In this document: positions 27,790-36,559 of the stretch, one piece after another | Numbering within the stretch: the stretch's first letter is position 1 | Layout: each line of letters begins with the position of its first letter | From: CBDUBH01 sp965365345 | Lineage (GTDB): Bacteria > Bacteroidota > Ignavibacteria > Ignavibacteriales > SURF-24 | NCBI GenBank assembly: GCA_965365345.1 | Contig: CBDUBH010000002.1 | Location: forward strand, 34,614 to 98,613 | DNA: 64,000 nt | Direction of reading: 5' to 3' | Notes under the pieces: model-generated | The model's database searches: none | What the model saw: the letters and a program-made list of their open reading frames with translations, nothing else | What the model was told of the DNA's origin: nothing | Made by a program: the position numbers and the translations under genes

Positions 27790-28779
27790 TTAAACCACTT
27801 TGGATTCTTCAATTTTTTTGATGATAATTTCGGCTACTTTTAATGCCCTTAGGCCGTCTTCACCTGTAACTACTGGTTCAATATCATTTTTAACTGAATT
27901 TATAAAAAGCTGTAATTCATATTGAAGCGCATTAACTTCTTTTTGTTCAGGTTGTTCATAAACTACAAATTTTTTCTTATCGCCAATTCCAATTTCACCG
28001 AATGAAATAAAAGGTTCGGTTATTGAATTTTCTTTGCCAATCAATCTGTAAATTTCAGAAATGCCTGTATTAAAATCCAAAGAAATATAAGCATCTCTTT
28101 GGAACATTCTCATTTTACGCATTTTCTTTTGTGAAATTCTGCTTGCAGTTACGTTTGCAACCGCGCCGTTCTCAAATTCAATTCTTGCATTTGCAATATC
28201 AATATTATCGGAAACCACCGCAATTCCGCTTGCTTTTACATCTTTTACTTCACTTTTTACCAAACTCAAGATTATATCAATATCATGAATCATTAAATCT
28301 AAAACAACTGCAACATCCGTCCCTCTGGGATTAAATTGCGCTAATCTGTCCGTTTGAATAAATTTTGGTTCAGGGTTGTATTTTTCCAAAGATAAAAGCG
28401 CGGGATTAAATCTTTCGATGTGTCCTACTTGCAATTTCAAATTGTTTTCTCTTGCAATTTTGATCAATTCTTCGGCTTCAGAAATTTTTACCGTAATCGG
28501 TTTTTCGATAAAAGCATGTTTTCCTTTTTCCAAACATTTTTTACCAAGTTCATAATGCGCGCTTGTTGATGAAACTATTGAAACCGCATCAACTGAATTT
28601 ATAAATTCATCCAAATTTTGAAAAGCTTTTACGTTAAATTCTTCAGCGTATACTTTTGCTTTTTCAAAATCTTTATCATAAACGCCAATAAATTCGCAAT
28701 TTTTAACACTTTGAAATAATTTTGTGTGTAATCTTCCCAAATGTCCCGTACCGATCACACCGATCTTAACATTTGTCAT
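27790..28779 (-). CDS. Gfo/Idh/MocA family oxidoreductase
   Basis: A 329-residue NAD(P)-dependent oxidoreductase. The N-terminal Rossmann domain has GVIGTGHLGRLHTKLF; EKPITVKISEAEELI holds the conserved Glu-Lys-Pro; the C-terminal catalytic domain starts near residue 125 with VGHIERFNPALLSL. VGHIERFNPA is common in Gfo/Idh members near lipid A/UDP-GlcNAc genes, but no lpx gene is here, so the substrate (probably a sugar or its nucleotide form) is open. ATG start, 3 bp after the plug stop; 40 bp before the LEA-like gene. Confidence 0.85.
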   Translation of the reverse strand: MTNVKIGVIGTGHLGRLHTKLFQSVKNCEFIGVYDKDFEKAKVYAEEFNVKAFQNLDEFINSVDAVSIVSSTSAHYELGKKCLEKGKHAFIEKPITVKISEAEELIKIARENNLKLQVGHIERFNPALLSLEKYNPEPKFIQTDRLAQFNPRGTDVAVVLDLMIHDIDIILSLVKSEVKDVKASGIAVVSDNIDIANARIEFENGAVANVTASRISQKKMRKMRMFQRDAYISLDFNTGISEIYRLIGKENSITEPFISFGEIGIGDKKKFVVYEQPEQKEVNALQYELQLFINSVKNDIEPVVTGEDGLRALKVAEIIIKKIEESKVV

Positions 28780-28782
28780 TTT

Positions 28783-30045
28783 TCAATTTCCACTTTTTAT
28801 TTTTAAAAATCCTATTATTTTATCGTATCCGCCTTTTTGCGGTTCGTTATAATATAAAAAAACATAAAATTCTTTTGAAGTTTGCCAGTTGTTTCCTTCA
28901 AAAATAAGCCAATCAATATTTTTAACATATCCGTTTGAAATTTCACCGGTAACAAATTGATAATCGTAAATTCCCCTTTTCATTTGAAAAGAATTTTGAT
29001 AAATATTTCCGTTTTTATTCAATTTATATTTTTCTGAAACTTCCCAATTATTGAATGCACCTGTTACAAAAATATCATCATTAATAAATTCGCTCGGCTC
29101 AAATTTGAATAGGACATTCAGATATTGCGCTTCAGGATTTTTATGATCCATTAAAATTGAAGCGCCGTTTAAATCACGCCTTCCCAATGAAAAAAACCTT
29201 GTGGTTTCCAAAATTTCGCGTTGTGCATTTACATCAGGAAAAATAAAAACATTCGGATCGCGCAGATCAGTTTGCCTGTATTCATTTCCGGGATTTATAT
29301 CATTTATGTAAAAATCAAATTTTTGATTTCCATCCCAATAATATCCGCGGTAATTATCGTTTTGTCTTGGAATTACAAAAGGAAATTCGATCTTTCTGTT
29401 TTCAATGATTTCAACATCTTCAATAAATGAAGGAGTAAATTCAAAAGGAAGTTCAAATGAAACTTTCAGATTGTAAACTCTTGCAAGTTCAAGCGGAAAG
29501 TAAATTTTATCTTCAAGTAAATTATTTTTTATTTTTGCCGATAGTTCAACTTCATTTTGAATTACAAAAAATTTCCCTTCGCCGTAAATCTTTTCATAAT
29601 TAAATGCATCAACAATAAAATAACGCCACTTCCCAGAAAAAGGAAAAGTTACGTTTTGATTTGAACCGTTAAACATTCCTTTGAAATGATATCGTGCGGA
29701 TTTTATGTTCAAAGGTAAGTTTGTAAAATTCAAAATTCTTGCGGAATTATTTCCGTGATTTATCAGAAAAGGATTTTCGTACGGCTCCCAATTTCTATCG
29801 CAAAATTTAAAAATGATGCTAAGATTCGGTTCAAATTCCGATGCAATATCAAATTCAATAAAAAGTTCACCGGAATTTTTCCCGTCTGAAACAATAACCG
29901 GAAACAAAGTTTCGTTCCCGTTAATGTAAGTTTTTAAAGATTTTATTTCGGCGGATTGCGCAAAAGCTGCGAAATTTAATCCGATCAAAAAAAAGATCGA
30001 AAAGATTTTAAACTTCGAAAAGATTTTAAACTTCGTAAATATCAA
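28783..30045 (-). CDS. Type IX secretion system plug protein (DUF5103)
   Basis: About 420 residues after a TTG start. DUF5103 is the plug that blocks an idle SprA channel in Flavobacterium. Signal peptide FKIFSIFFLIGLNFAAFAQ; N-terminal beta domain with KFCDRNWEPYENPFL (the family's aromatic/DW loop) and YFIVDAFNYEK; then an immunoglobulin-like region ending in DIFVTGAFNNWEVSEKY, RGIYDYQFV and the terminal NNWQTSKEFYVFLYYN, all typical. The TTG at 30045 is preferred: it puts the signal peptide at the N-terminus and overlaps the previous gene by only 20 bp, whereas the ATG at 30123 would add 26 residues and a 98-bp overlap. A short direct repeat, TTTAAAATCTTTTCGAAG, lies over the signal-peptide codons. 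Confidence 0.83.
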   Translation of the reverse strand: MIFTKFKIFSKFKIFSIFFLIGLNFAAFAQSAEIKSLKTYINGNETLFPVIVSDGKNSGELFIEFDIASEFEPNLSIIFKFCDRNWEPYENPFLINHGNNSARILNFTNLPLNIKSARYHFKGMFNGSNQNVTFPFSGKWRYFIVDAFNYEKIYGEGKFFVIQNEVELSAKIKNNLLEDKIYFPLELARVYNLKVSFELPFEFTPSFIEDVEIIENRKIEFPFVIPRQNDNYRGYYWDGNQKFDFYINDINPGNEYRQTDLRDPNVFIFPDVNAQREILETTRFFSLGRRDLNGASILMDHKNPEAQYLNVLFKFEPSEFINDDIFVTGAFNNWEVSEKYKLNKNGNIYQNSFQMKRGIYDYQFVTGEISNGYVKNIDWLIFEGNNWQTSKEFYVFLYYNEPQKGGYDKIIGFLKIKSGN

Positions 30046-30265
30046 CGCATTTAACAGATGAAAATGGAACAAATATTTTAACTGTTTTGGATTCTCTTTG
30101 CGTTTCGAGTAAAAGTCCGTCATCGTATGATTCGATCAATTTTCCGGTTTTAAAAACAATTTCGTAAAACGGTGAATCGCCCGATGTATTGTAAACCACA
30201 CCGTAACTTTCATTCATCGTAATGTTGATCATCTTTCCTGTAAATTCTTTCCAGTCTAATTTCAT
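30026..30265 (-). CDS. Small beta-rich protein, function unknown
   Basis: A 79-residue protein with ATG start, 8 bp after the preceding gene's stop. Predicted strands (MINITMNESYGVVY, YEIVFKTGKLIES, DDGLLLETQ, TVKIFVPFSSVKCVDIY) suggest a small SH3/LSm-like barrel. The C-terminal VPFSSVKCVDI pattern recalls small conserved proteins of the Bacteroidetes/Chlorobi group, but I do not recognise a named family. Its 3' end overlaps the plug coding start by 20 bp. Confidence 0.6.
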   Translation of the reverse strand: MKLDWKEFTGKMINITMNESYGVVYNTSGDSPFYEIVFKTGKLIESYDDGLLLETQRESKTVKIFVPFSSVKCVDIYEV

Positions 30266-30273
30266 TTAATTAC

Positions 30274-30990
30274 CTATTGATGTTCGTTTAAGAATTTTTT
30301 GAAATCATCTTTATCGTCACAAAGATAGTATTTATTAAGAAAATTTTCAGCGGTAGAATTTTCATTTGCATAAATGTAATTTACGTAAACAGTTGCAATT
30401 GCTGCTTTCAAATTCTGAATGGCTTCACAATTTTTGGTTTTTCTTCTTAATTGTGAATCAATATAACTTAAAATTCTTGTATTCTCCGTTTTGAAAATTT
30501 CATAGATCTGATCATTTGCAATGCTTAATCCCTGTTCGGTAAAATTCCAAACTATCATTGGTGTGTAAATATTTTTGATGCGGGAATTATTCAAAGAATC
30601 AAAATCCGGGCTTCCCGAAATTATCACATAAGATTTTAGTTCATCTGAAAATGCAATATCGGGCTCGGTTAATCCGGAGTAAACCGAATCTGCCAATTGA
30701 ACTGAATCAATATTTGTAAAAAGATAAAATGTAAAATAAGCTCTATCATTATTGATCTCAGAATCGTTTATGATAAGTTCATCCAAACCATCATCATCAA
30801 GATCAGCAAGATTTGCCTGCGGATTTTTGAATTGTTTTTCGAAATGAGTTTGATCTTCGGAAAATATTTTCATTTTTCCGTTTTCAAAAGTTAAATTAAG
30901 ATCATTGAAATTCAGTGTATCTGTCTGTGAAAAAAGATTTGCAGATAAACTGAACAGAACAAAATTTATAAAAAATAAAAAAGATTTCAT
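30274..30990 (-). CDS. Secreted FG-GAP-like protein, function unknown
   Basis: A 238-residue exported protein. ATG at 30990 is chosen because it gives the signal peptide MKSFLFFINFVLFSLSANLFS; a TTG at 31017 would add nine residues that contain the ribosome site. The mature part has one calcium-like FG-GAP motif, NLADLDDDGLDELII (about residue 56-70), and a second-half helical region with two Cys (KNCEAIQNL and YYLCDDKDD). Function not recognised. It is the first gene of the operon that also encodes the T9SS plug. Confidence 0.55.
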   Translation of the reverse strand: MKSFLFFINFVLFSLSANLFSQTDTLNFNDLNLTFENGKMKIFSEDQTHFEKQFKNPQANLADLDDDGLDELIINDSEINNDRAYFTFYLFTNIDSVQLADSVYSGLTEPDIAFSDELKSYVIISGSPDFDSLNNSRIKNIYTPMIVWNFTEQGLSIANDQIYEIFKTENTRILSYIDSQLRRKTKNCEAIQNLKAAIATVYVNYIYANENSTAENFLNKYYLCDDKDDFKKFLNEHQ

Positions 30991-31080
30991 GGAAATAATT
31001 TTCTCCCTTTTTGACAAAATTTACTTTACAAAATTACGAAAAAAACTACGCCCGTGAAATCTTTTATTTAAAAACTGATT

Positions 31081-32001
31081 TTATTTTTGTGCGCTTTCAG
31101 AAAAATTTCTTACTTTGATATTTCCGCCGGAAGTTTTGCAAATTATTTTTTCACCGCCGCCGTTAACTTCGGCTGTAATTATATTTGATTTTACTTTTAG
31201 CGTGCGCGTCATATTTAAATCACATTCAACTTCGCCGCCGCTTGTGTGAAGATCAATATCTGCTTTTAAATCATTTTGCAATTCTACTAAAATATCTCCG
31301 CCGCTTGTGTGAAGATCAATTCCGCGGTTTTCGCCTTTGTAATTTAATTTGATATCGCCGCCGCTTGTTGAAGCATTTATTTTTCCGTTAGATGATTGAA
31401 TTTCAATATCACCGCCGGAAGTTTTTGTTAAAATATTTCCGTTAAAAGATAAAATATCTATATTTCCGCCGGAAGTTTCAGATTCAATTATTCCTTTAGA
31501 ATTATTTATTTCAATATCTCCGCCTGATGTGTAAAGTCCGGTTTCTCCTGAAAAATTAAATATTTTTATATTTCCTCCGGAAGTTTTTAATTCTGATCTT
31601 CCGTTAAGATCGTAAAATTTTATATCACCGCCCGCAGTTTTAATATATGCGTTAAAATTTTTCGGGACTTTAATTTCATATTTTAAATAAACGCCTGAAA
31701 ATGAAAACCATGAAGAAGATTCCTTTCGTGCATCAATTTCTAAACCGCCGTTACCGGCATTAAAACTGAAATTAATTTTTTCTTCGGCTTTTCTGTTGCC
31801 GCTGATTTTAACTGAAATTTCTTCTTTATCCCATGTGGAAAGATAAAGATCTCCGACAGTTGTGTTGATATTTAATTCCGATCCGCTTTTAACATTATAA
31901 TTTTTTTCGTGAAGGATTTTTAATTCCTTTGCTGAAACAAACGAAGCGGAAATTAAAAATACCACGATCAAAGCGGATAAATAATTAATTCTGAATTTCA
32001 T
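31081..32001 (-). CDS. DUF4097 beta-repeat exported protein
   Basis: About 306 residues. Signal peptide (MKFRINYLSALIVVFLISASFVSA) and a beta-solenoid of repeating TSGG-N/D-I units: ELKTSGGNIKIF, GLYTSGGDIEINN, SETSGGNIDIL, LTKTSGGDIEIQ, NASTSGGDIKLN, DLHTSGGDIL, DLHTSGGEVECD and CKTSGGNIKV, at roughly 15-25 residue spacing. ATG at 32001 with GAGG six nt upstream is used; the TTG at 32013 has no support. DUF4097 proteins are predicted adhesin-like sheets with no known activity. It follows the RND efflux operon after the terminator at 32072-32098. Confidence 0.8.
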   Translation of the reverse strand: MKFRINYLSALIVVFLISASFVSAKELKILHEKNYNVKSGSELNINTTVGDLYLSTWDKEEISVKISGNRKAEEKINFSFNAGNGGLEIDARKESSSWFSFSGVYLKYEIKVPKNFNAYIKTAGGDIKFYDLNGRSELKTSGGNIKIFNFSGETGLYTSGGDIEINNSKGIIESETSGGNIDILSFNGNILTKTSGGDIEIQSSNGKINASTSGGDIKLNYKGENRGIDLHTSGGDILVELQNDLKADIDLHTSGGEVECDLNMTRTLKVKSNIITAEVNGGGEKIICKTSGGNIKVRNFSESAQK

Positions 32002-32071
32002 TTTTTGCCTCAAATATTTTTTTGATTTTATTTTTAGACTGAAATTTTAAGTAAAAGGTTGCATTGCAAAT

Positions 32072-32098
32072 AAAAAAAACCGCTTATTCAGCGGTTTT
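32072..32098 (-). terminator. Rho-independent terminator overlapping the RND pump stop codon
   Basis: On the minus strand AAAACCGC pairs with GCGGTTTT around a 7-nt loop TGAATAA that contains the TAA stop codon of the RND gene (32086-32084), followed by a T-run (32079-32072). The stem is 8 bp and perfect. Termination right at the stop codon is a compact arrangement and separates the DUF4097 gene. Confidence 0.85.
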
Positions 32099-35000
32099 CT
32101 TTTTTTTCAACAGATCTTTTATACTGCTAATTCCTGAACGGATCGCAAAAGGAATATCTTCCAGCGTTGAGTAAATTACCGGAACAATCAGCAAAGTTAA
32201 AACCGTGCCGAAAAGTAATCCGAAGATCACTGCAATTCCCATCGAACGCCAAAAATCAACATCAACTCCGCCAGAAACAAATGAGAACGTATAAATATCA
32301 AAACCAAATCCGAATGTAAGCGGAATTAGTCCTAAAATTGTTGTAATTGCGGTAAGCGTAACGGGACGAAATCTTCTTAAGCCTGCTGTTACAACCGCTT
32401 CTCTTCTTGTAAGCCCGCGTTTACGCAGAATATTTACGTAATCAATCAAAACGATATTATTATTTACAACAACTCCCGCTAAACTAATTATTCCGATTCC
32501 CGTCATAATTATTCCGAATGGAAGTCCGTATAAAGTTAATCCGATCAAAACTCCCGTTAGAGAAATTAAAACGGCAAACATAATAATTAGCGGCTGACTT
32601 AATGAGTTAAACTGAATTACAAGAATTAAAAATATCATTAAGAATACAAGTAAAAATGTTTTACCGAGAAATGCAGAAGCTTCAGCCTGCTCTTTATTTT
32701 GCCCGGTATATTCTAATCTGTATCCGGCTGGAATTGAAAATTCAGCTAATGCTTGTTTAACTCTATCAAGAACTTCATTTGCGTTATAACCTTCACCGGC
32801 ATTTGCAGAAATTGTAATTACTCTTTGCAGATCTTTTCTTCTAACGGCACCGGCTCCTTTTGAATATGAAAGTTTTGCAACGCTTACAAGCGGAACGGAA
32901 AGGGTTTTTCCGTTATTGTTATTGTAAATTATGTTCATATTTTGAAGCGCGTCAATACTTTTACGCTGATCTTCCTGCAATCTTACCGTTATATCATATT
33001 CATCATCATTAATTCTGTATTTTGATGCTGTTGCTCCGTTAATTGCTGTTCTAACGGTCGAAGCAATAAGCGAAGTATTTAATCCGTAGAGTGATGCTCT
33101 TTCGCGGTCAATATCAACTCTTATTTCGGGTCTTCCTCTGTCAAAATTGTCTTTAAGATCAACAACTCCGGGAACAGCTTCAACAATATTTTTTACCTTT
33201 GAAGTTAAATCACCTAAAACCGTAAAATCATCGCCGATTAATTCAATATTTATCGGCGGACCAACAGGCGGACCGTTTTCTTCTTTTTTTACTTCCAGCT
33301 CGGCACCGGGAATATTTTTGATCGCTTCACGGATCTGCTCGGTTGTAATAATTGAAGATTGATTTCTTAGATCATAATCAACAAATTGAATTGTTATAAC
33401 ACTTTTATTTGGAGTTCCGCCGCCATCAAAAGGATTATTTGATGAGCCGACATTTGCAATATATTCACGAACATCTGTTTCAACGAATGGTTTTAGTTCG
33501 CGTTCAATATTTTGAACAATTCTATTTGACATATCGATGTTCGTTCCGGTTGGAGCTTCAACATTTATGTAAATTCTTTCAGGTTGAGTTGTCGGGAAAA
33601 ATTCAACTCCGTGATCAAATTCGCGATAGACTAAAGCTATCAAAAGGAGCAGTAAAAATGTTCCGCTCAAAACTTTCAATCTCGGATTTGTAAAAAGCCA
33701 AATAATTCCACCGCTTGCAATAAATGCAACCGCAAGTACAAGTTCATTAGGAATTTTAACATTGCTAACACCGGCCATTACTAAAAAAACCAAAACTAAA
33801 AGCGCCAAAATTCCAAGCCAGTTTCTTTTATTTACTCTTGCATTTGAATCCTGTGTACGAACCGGACCTAAAGATGCGCGTAGGATTTTTTCATAACGGT
33901 TCAAAGTTTTCGGCAAAAGTTCATCAACAAAATAATGAGTAACTTTATTTAAAGGATGAACTGCTTTTTCAAATAATGTTTTTGGTTTTTCATCAGGATT
34001 TTCAAGTTTCATAAACTTTGAAGCAAAAACCGGATTTATTACCAATGCAACAAATAAAGATGAAGATAAAGTAACAATAACGGTTATCGGCAGATATTTC
34101 ATAAAATCACCGACAATCCCGGGCCAAAATGCCATAGGTAAAAATGCAACAACCGTAGTTAAAGTTGAAGTTGAAACCGGCCACGCAACTTCGCTGGTTC
34201 CAAGTTTTGCGGCTTCAATTAATGAATGTCCTTCTTCCAAATATTTGTAAATATTTTCGATTATTACGATAGCATTATCAACAAGCATTCCGAGCGCAAG
34301 AATAAGCGAAAAAAGTACAATAAAATTCAGTGTAATCCCTATAAAATCAAAAATTACAAAAGAGATCAGCATACTCAATGGAATTGCGATTCCAACAAAA
34401 AACGCGTTTCTAACTCCAAGGAAAAACAGCAAAACCAAAATTACAAGCACCAATCCGGAAAATATATTATTCTCAAGATCTATAACTCTTTGCCTGATAT
34501 CTTTTGAAAAATCCACCGAAACATAAATATTAAGATCTGAAGGAAGTTCGCGGCTTTTTTGAGAAATTATCTCTTTTACTTTATCGGCAATTGTTATAAT
34601 ATTCGCGCCGACTCTTTTTGAAACATTTACAGTTACACTTTCATGCTGATTTAATCTTGAATAACTTGATCTATCCTGAAAGGAATATGAAACATTAGCC
34701 ACATCTTTTATATAGACAGGCTTTCCTTCTTTATTTTTTATTATAAGATCCTGAACAATGTAAGGTTTATCAAATTCACCGGGAATACGAACTAAAAAGC
34801 TTGAATTATTTACATCAATTGATCCACCAGGTATTGTTCTGTTTTCGTTTGAAATTGCTTGTGTAATATCATCAAAACGAATATTATAGTGATTCATTTT
34901 GTTTACATCAACATCAACTTTTACTTCTCTTTCAATTCCGCCGCTAATTTTAACATCCAGCACGCCTTCAACATTTTCAATTTGTTCTTCGAGATCTTCC

Positions 35001-35467
35001 GCAATATCTTTTAATTTTATTAAACCGTACGGACCGGAAATATTAAATGTGAAAATCGGAAATTCAGAAAAATTTATTTCTATAATTTCGGGTTTTTCAG
35101 CATCTGTAGGAAGTTCAGGTTCAGCTTTATTTACTTTATCGCGGACTTTCTGCAAAGCATCATCAATATTATAACCGCTTTCAAACTCAACTCTTATTAA
35201 AGAATATCCTTCGTAAGATGATGATGTTATTTCTTTAACTTCGCTAATTGCGTTTAATTCCTTTTCAAGTGGCTGAGTTACCAAAGATTCAATATCTTCA
35301 GGTGAAACTCCGATATAAGGAGTTGAAACAATAACAAGCGGAATTTGAACATCTGGAGAAGCTTCCCTTGGAAGCGATACATAGGAATAAATTCCCACAA
35401 TTGTAATTATTGCAACTAGAATAAAAACGCTTGTTCTATTTTCTATGGCAACATTTGAAATTTTCAT
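32084..35467 (-). CDS. RND efflux pump, inner-membrane permease (HAE-type)
   Basis: A 1127-residue RND transporter, proton-driven drug or solute export. Periplasmic porter motifs VSTPYIGVSPEDIESLVTQ (47-65); TM4 carries LALGMLVDNAIVIIENI with one acidic residue at Asp397 followed by Asn where AcrB has a second Asp. C-terminal half has LTGVLIGLTLYGLPFGI and VVVNNNIVLIDYVN. The chain is longer than the usual 1030-1050: between TM6 and the second porter domain (starting near GVEFFP, 620) there are three hydrophobic segments (551-567, 575-593, 599-613) instead of one, giving perhaps 14 helices. It is co-transcribed with tetR, tolC and hlyD genes; ends in a terminator. Confidence 0.92.
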   Translation of the reverse strand: MKISNVAIENRTSVFILVAIITIVGIYSYVSLPREASPDVQIPLVIVSTPYIGVSPEDIESLVTQPLEKELNAISEVKEITSSSYEGYSLIRVEFESGYNIDDALQKVRDKVNKAEPELPTDAEKPEIIEINFSEFPIFTFNISGPYGLIKLKDIAEDLEEQIENVEGVLDVKISGGIEREVKVDVDVNKMNHYNIRFDDITQAISNENRTIPGGSIDVNNSSFLVRIPGEFDKPYIVQDLIIKNKEGKPVYIKDVANVSYSFQDRSSYSRLNQHESVTVNVSKRVGANIITIADKVKEIISQKSRELPSDLNIYVSVDFSKDIRQRVIDLENNIFSGLVLVILVLLFFLGVRNAFFVGIAIPLSMLISFVIFDFIGITLNFIVLFSLILALGMLVDNAIVIIENIYKYLEEGHSLIEAAKLGTSEVAWPVSTSTLTTVVAFLPMAFWPGIVGDFMKYLPITVIVTLSSSLFVALVINPVFASKFMKLENPDEKPKTLFEKAVHPLNKVTHYFVDELLPKTLNRYEKILRASLGPVRTQDSNARVNKRNWLGILALLVLVFLVMAGVSNVKIPNELVLAVAFIASGGIIWLFTNPRLKVLSGTFLLLLLIALVYREFDHGVEFFPTTQPERIYINVEAPTGTNIDMSNRIVQNIERELKPFVETDVREYIANVGSSNNPFDGGGTPNKSVITIQFVDYDLRNQSSIITTEQIREAIKNIPGAELEVKKEENGPPVGPPINIELIGDDFTVLGDLTSKVKNIVEAVPGVVDLKDNFDRGRPEIRVDIDRERASLYGLNTSLIASTVRTAINGATASKYRINDDEYDITVRLQEDQRKSIDALQNMNIIYNNNNGKTLSVPLVSVAKLSYSKGAGAVRRKDLQRVITISANAGEGYNANEVLDRVKQALAEFSIPAGYRLEYTGQNKEQAEASAFLGKTFLLVFLMIFLILVIQFNSLSQPLIIMFAVLISLTGVLIGLTLYGLPFGIIMTGIGIISLAGVVVNNNIVLIDYVNILRKRGLTRREAVVTAGLRRFRPVTLTAITTILGLIPLTFGFGFDIYTFSFVSGGVDVDFWRSMGIAVIFGLLFGTVLTLLIVPVIYSTLEDIPFAIRSGISSIKDLLKKKKTAE

Positions 35468-36547
35468 TTACTCTTTTCCTTCATTTACCACATTAACTCT
35501 TAATCCCTGAATCAAATTTTGATACCCGACCACAACAAGTTTATCGCCGCGCTGTAATCCGCTATCAATTGCAGCTTTGTTATTATAGCGCGATAAAACA
35601 TTTACTACTCGCATTTGCGCAATGCTGTCATTTGCAACATAAACAACATCACCCAAATCTGTTTTTGTAATTACTTCTTCGGGAATTACCGCAACATCTT
35701 TGAATTTTTCTAACGTGATCATTAATTCGGCATTCATTTCAGGTTTCAATTTGTTGTTTTTGTTTGGAATTATAATTTCAACGGGAAATGTTCTGTTTTG
35801 ATCAGAAACTGAGGAACCTACATAATTTACAGTCCCCTGAATATTTTCATTTTCCAACTCACGAATTTTAATATTTACTTTCGTACCTTTTTTAATCTGA
35901 GTTACATATCTTTCCGGTACGCCTGCTTCAATTTTGAGTGTATTAGAATTTATTAATTTTACAACAGGACTTAACGGCGAAACAACTTCTCCAACGTTAA
36001 ATAACTTTTCGTCAACTATTCCGCTGAAAGGTGCTCGGACAAAAGTTTTTTCATATCTTGCTTTTGAAAGTTCATAATTAGCTTTTGCCGCATCTCTTTG
36101 ATATTTTGATTGCAAAACCTGAAATTCGCTGTTAACATTATCTTTGAAAATCTGTTCCTGCTTTTCGTAAGTTACTTGAGCAAGATCGAATTGTGCTTTA
36201 GCAGCATCTAAATTTGCTTTTAAGATTTGATTATCGATTTCAAAAATCACATCACCTTTGGAAACATAACTTCCTTTTTCATGCTTAAAAGCTTCAATTA
36301 CACCGCCTTCTTCTGCAGAAATGCTTGCTTCTTCGCTTGCCTTCAAAGTGCCTACTAAAGTTATAAAATTATTGAATTCATCTGTTGCAACAGGCATAAC
36401 TTCAACATTTACAATTTTTTCATTGTTATTTGGCTTTTTGGAATTTGCAGTATCGGATCCATCTGCATCGGAACATGAACTAATGACCAATGCGGTAACC
36501 GGAAAAATCAGCAATCCGAAAATTAAATTTCTGAATTTATTATTCAT
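35468..36547 (-). CDS. RND efflux periplasmic adaptor (HlyD/membrane fusion protein)
   Basis: A membrane fusion lipoprotein of 359 residues: signal LIFGLLIFPVTALVISSC with lipobox Cys25, biotinyl/lipoyl-like hairpins EGGVIEAFKHEKGSYVSKGD and NAPFSGIVDEKLFNVGEVVSP type motifs (RAPFSGIVDEKLFNVGEVV here), an alpha-hairpin (about 105-165), beta-barrel and membrane-proximal domain (ELMITLEKFKDVAVIPEEVI). ATG at 36547 is used (GAGGAA 4-5 nt upstream); the TTG at 36559 would add four residues. It is one base from the RND start. Bridges the inner-membrane pump and TolC. Confidence 0.9.
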   Translation of the reverse strand: MNNKFRNLIFGLLIFPVTALVISSCSDADGSDTANSKKPNNNEKIVNVEVMPVATDEFNNFITLVGTLKASEEASISAEEGGVIEAFKHEKGSYVSKGDVIFEIDNQILKANLDAAKAQFDLAQVTYEKQEQIFKDNVNSEFQVLQSKYQRDAAKANYELSKARYEKTFVRAPFSGIVDEKLFNVGEVVSPLSPVVKLINSNTLKIEAGVPERYVTQIKKGTKVNIKIRELENENIQGTVNYVGSSVSDQNRTFPVEIIIPNKNNKLKPEMNAELMITLEKFKDVAVIPEEVITKTDLGDVVYVANDSIAQMRVVNVLSRYNNKAAIDSGLQRGDKLVVVGYQNLIQGLRVNVVNEGKE

Positions 36548-36559
36548 TTTATTCCTCAA

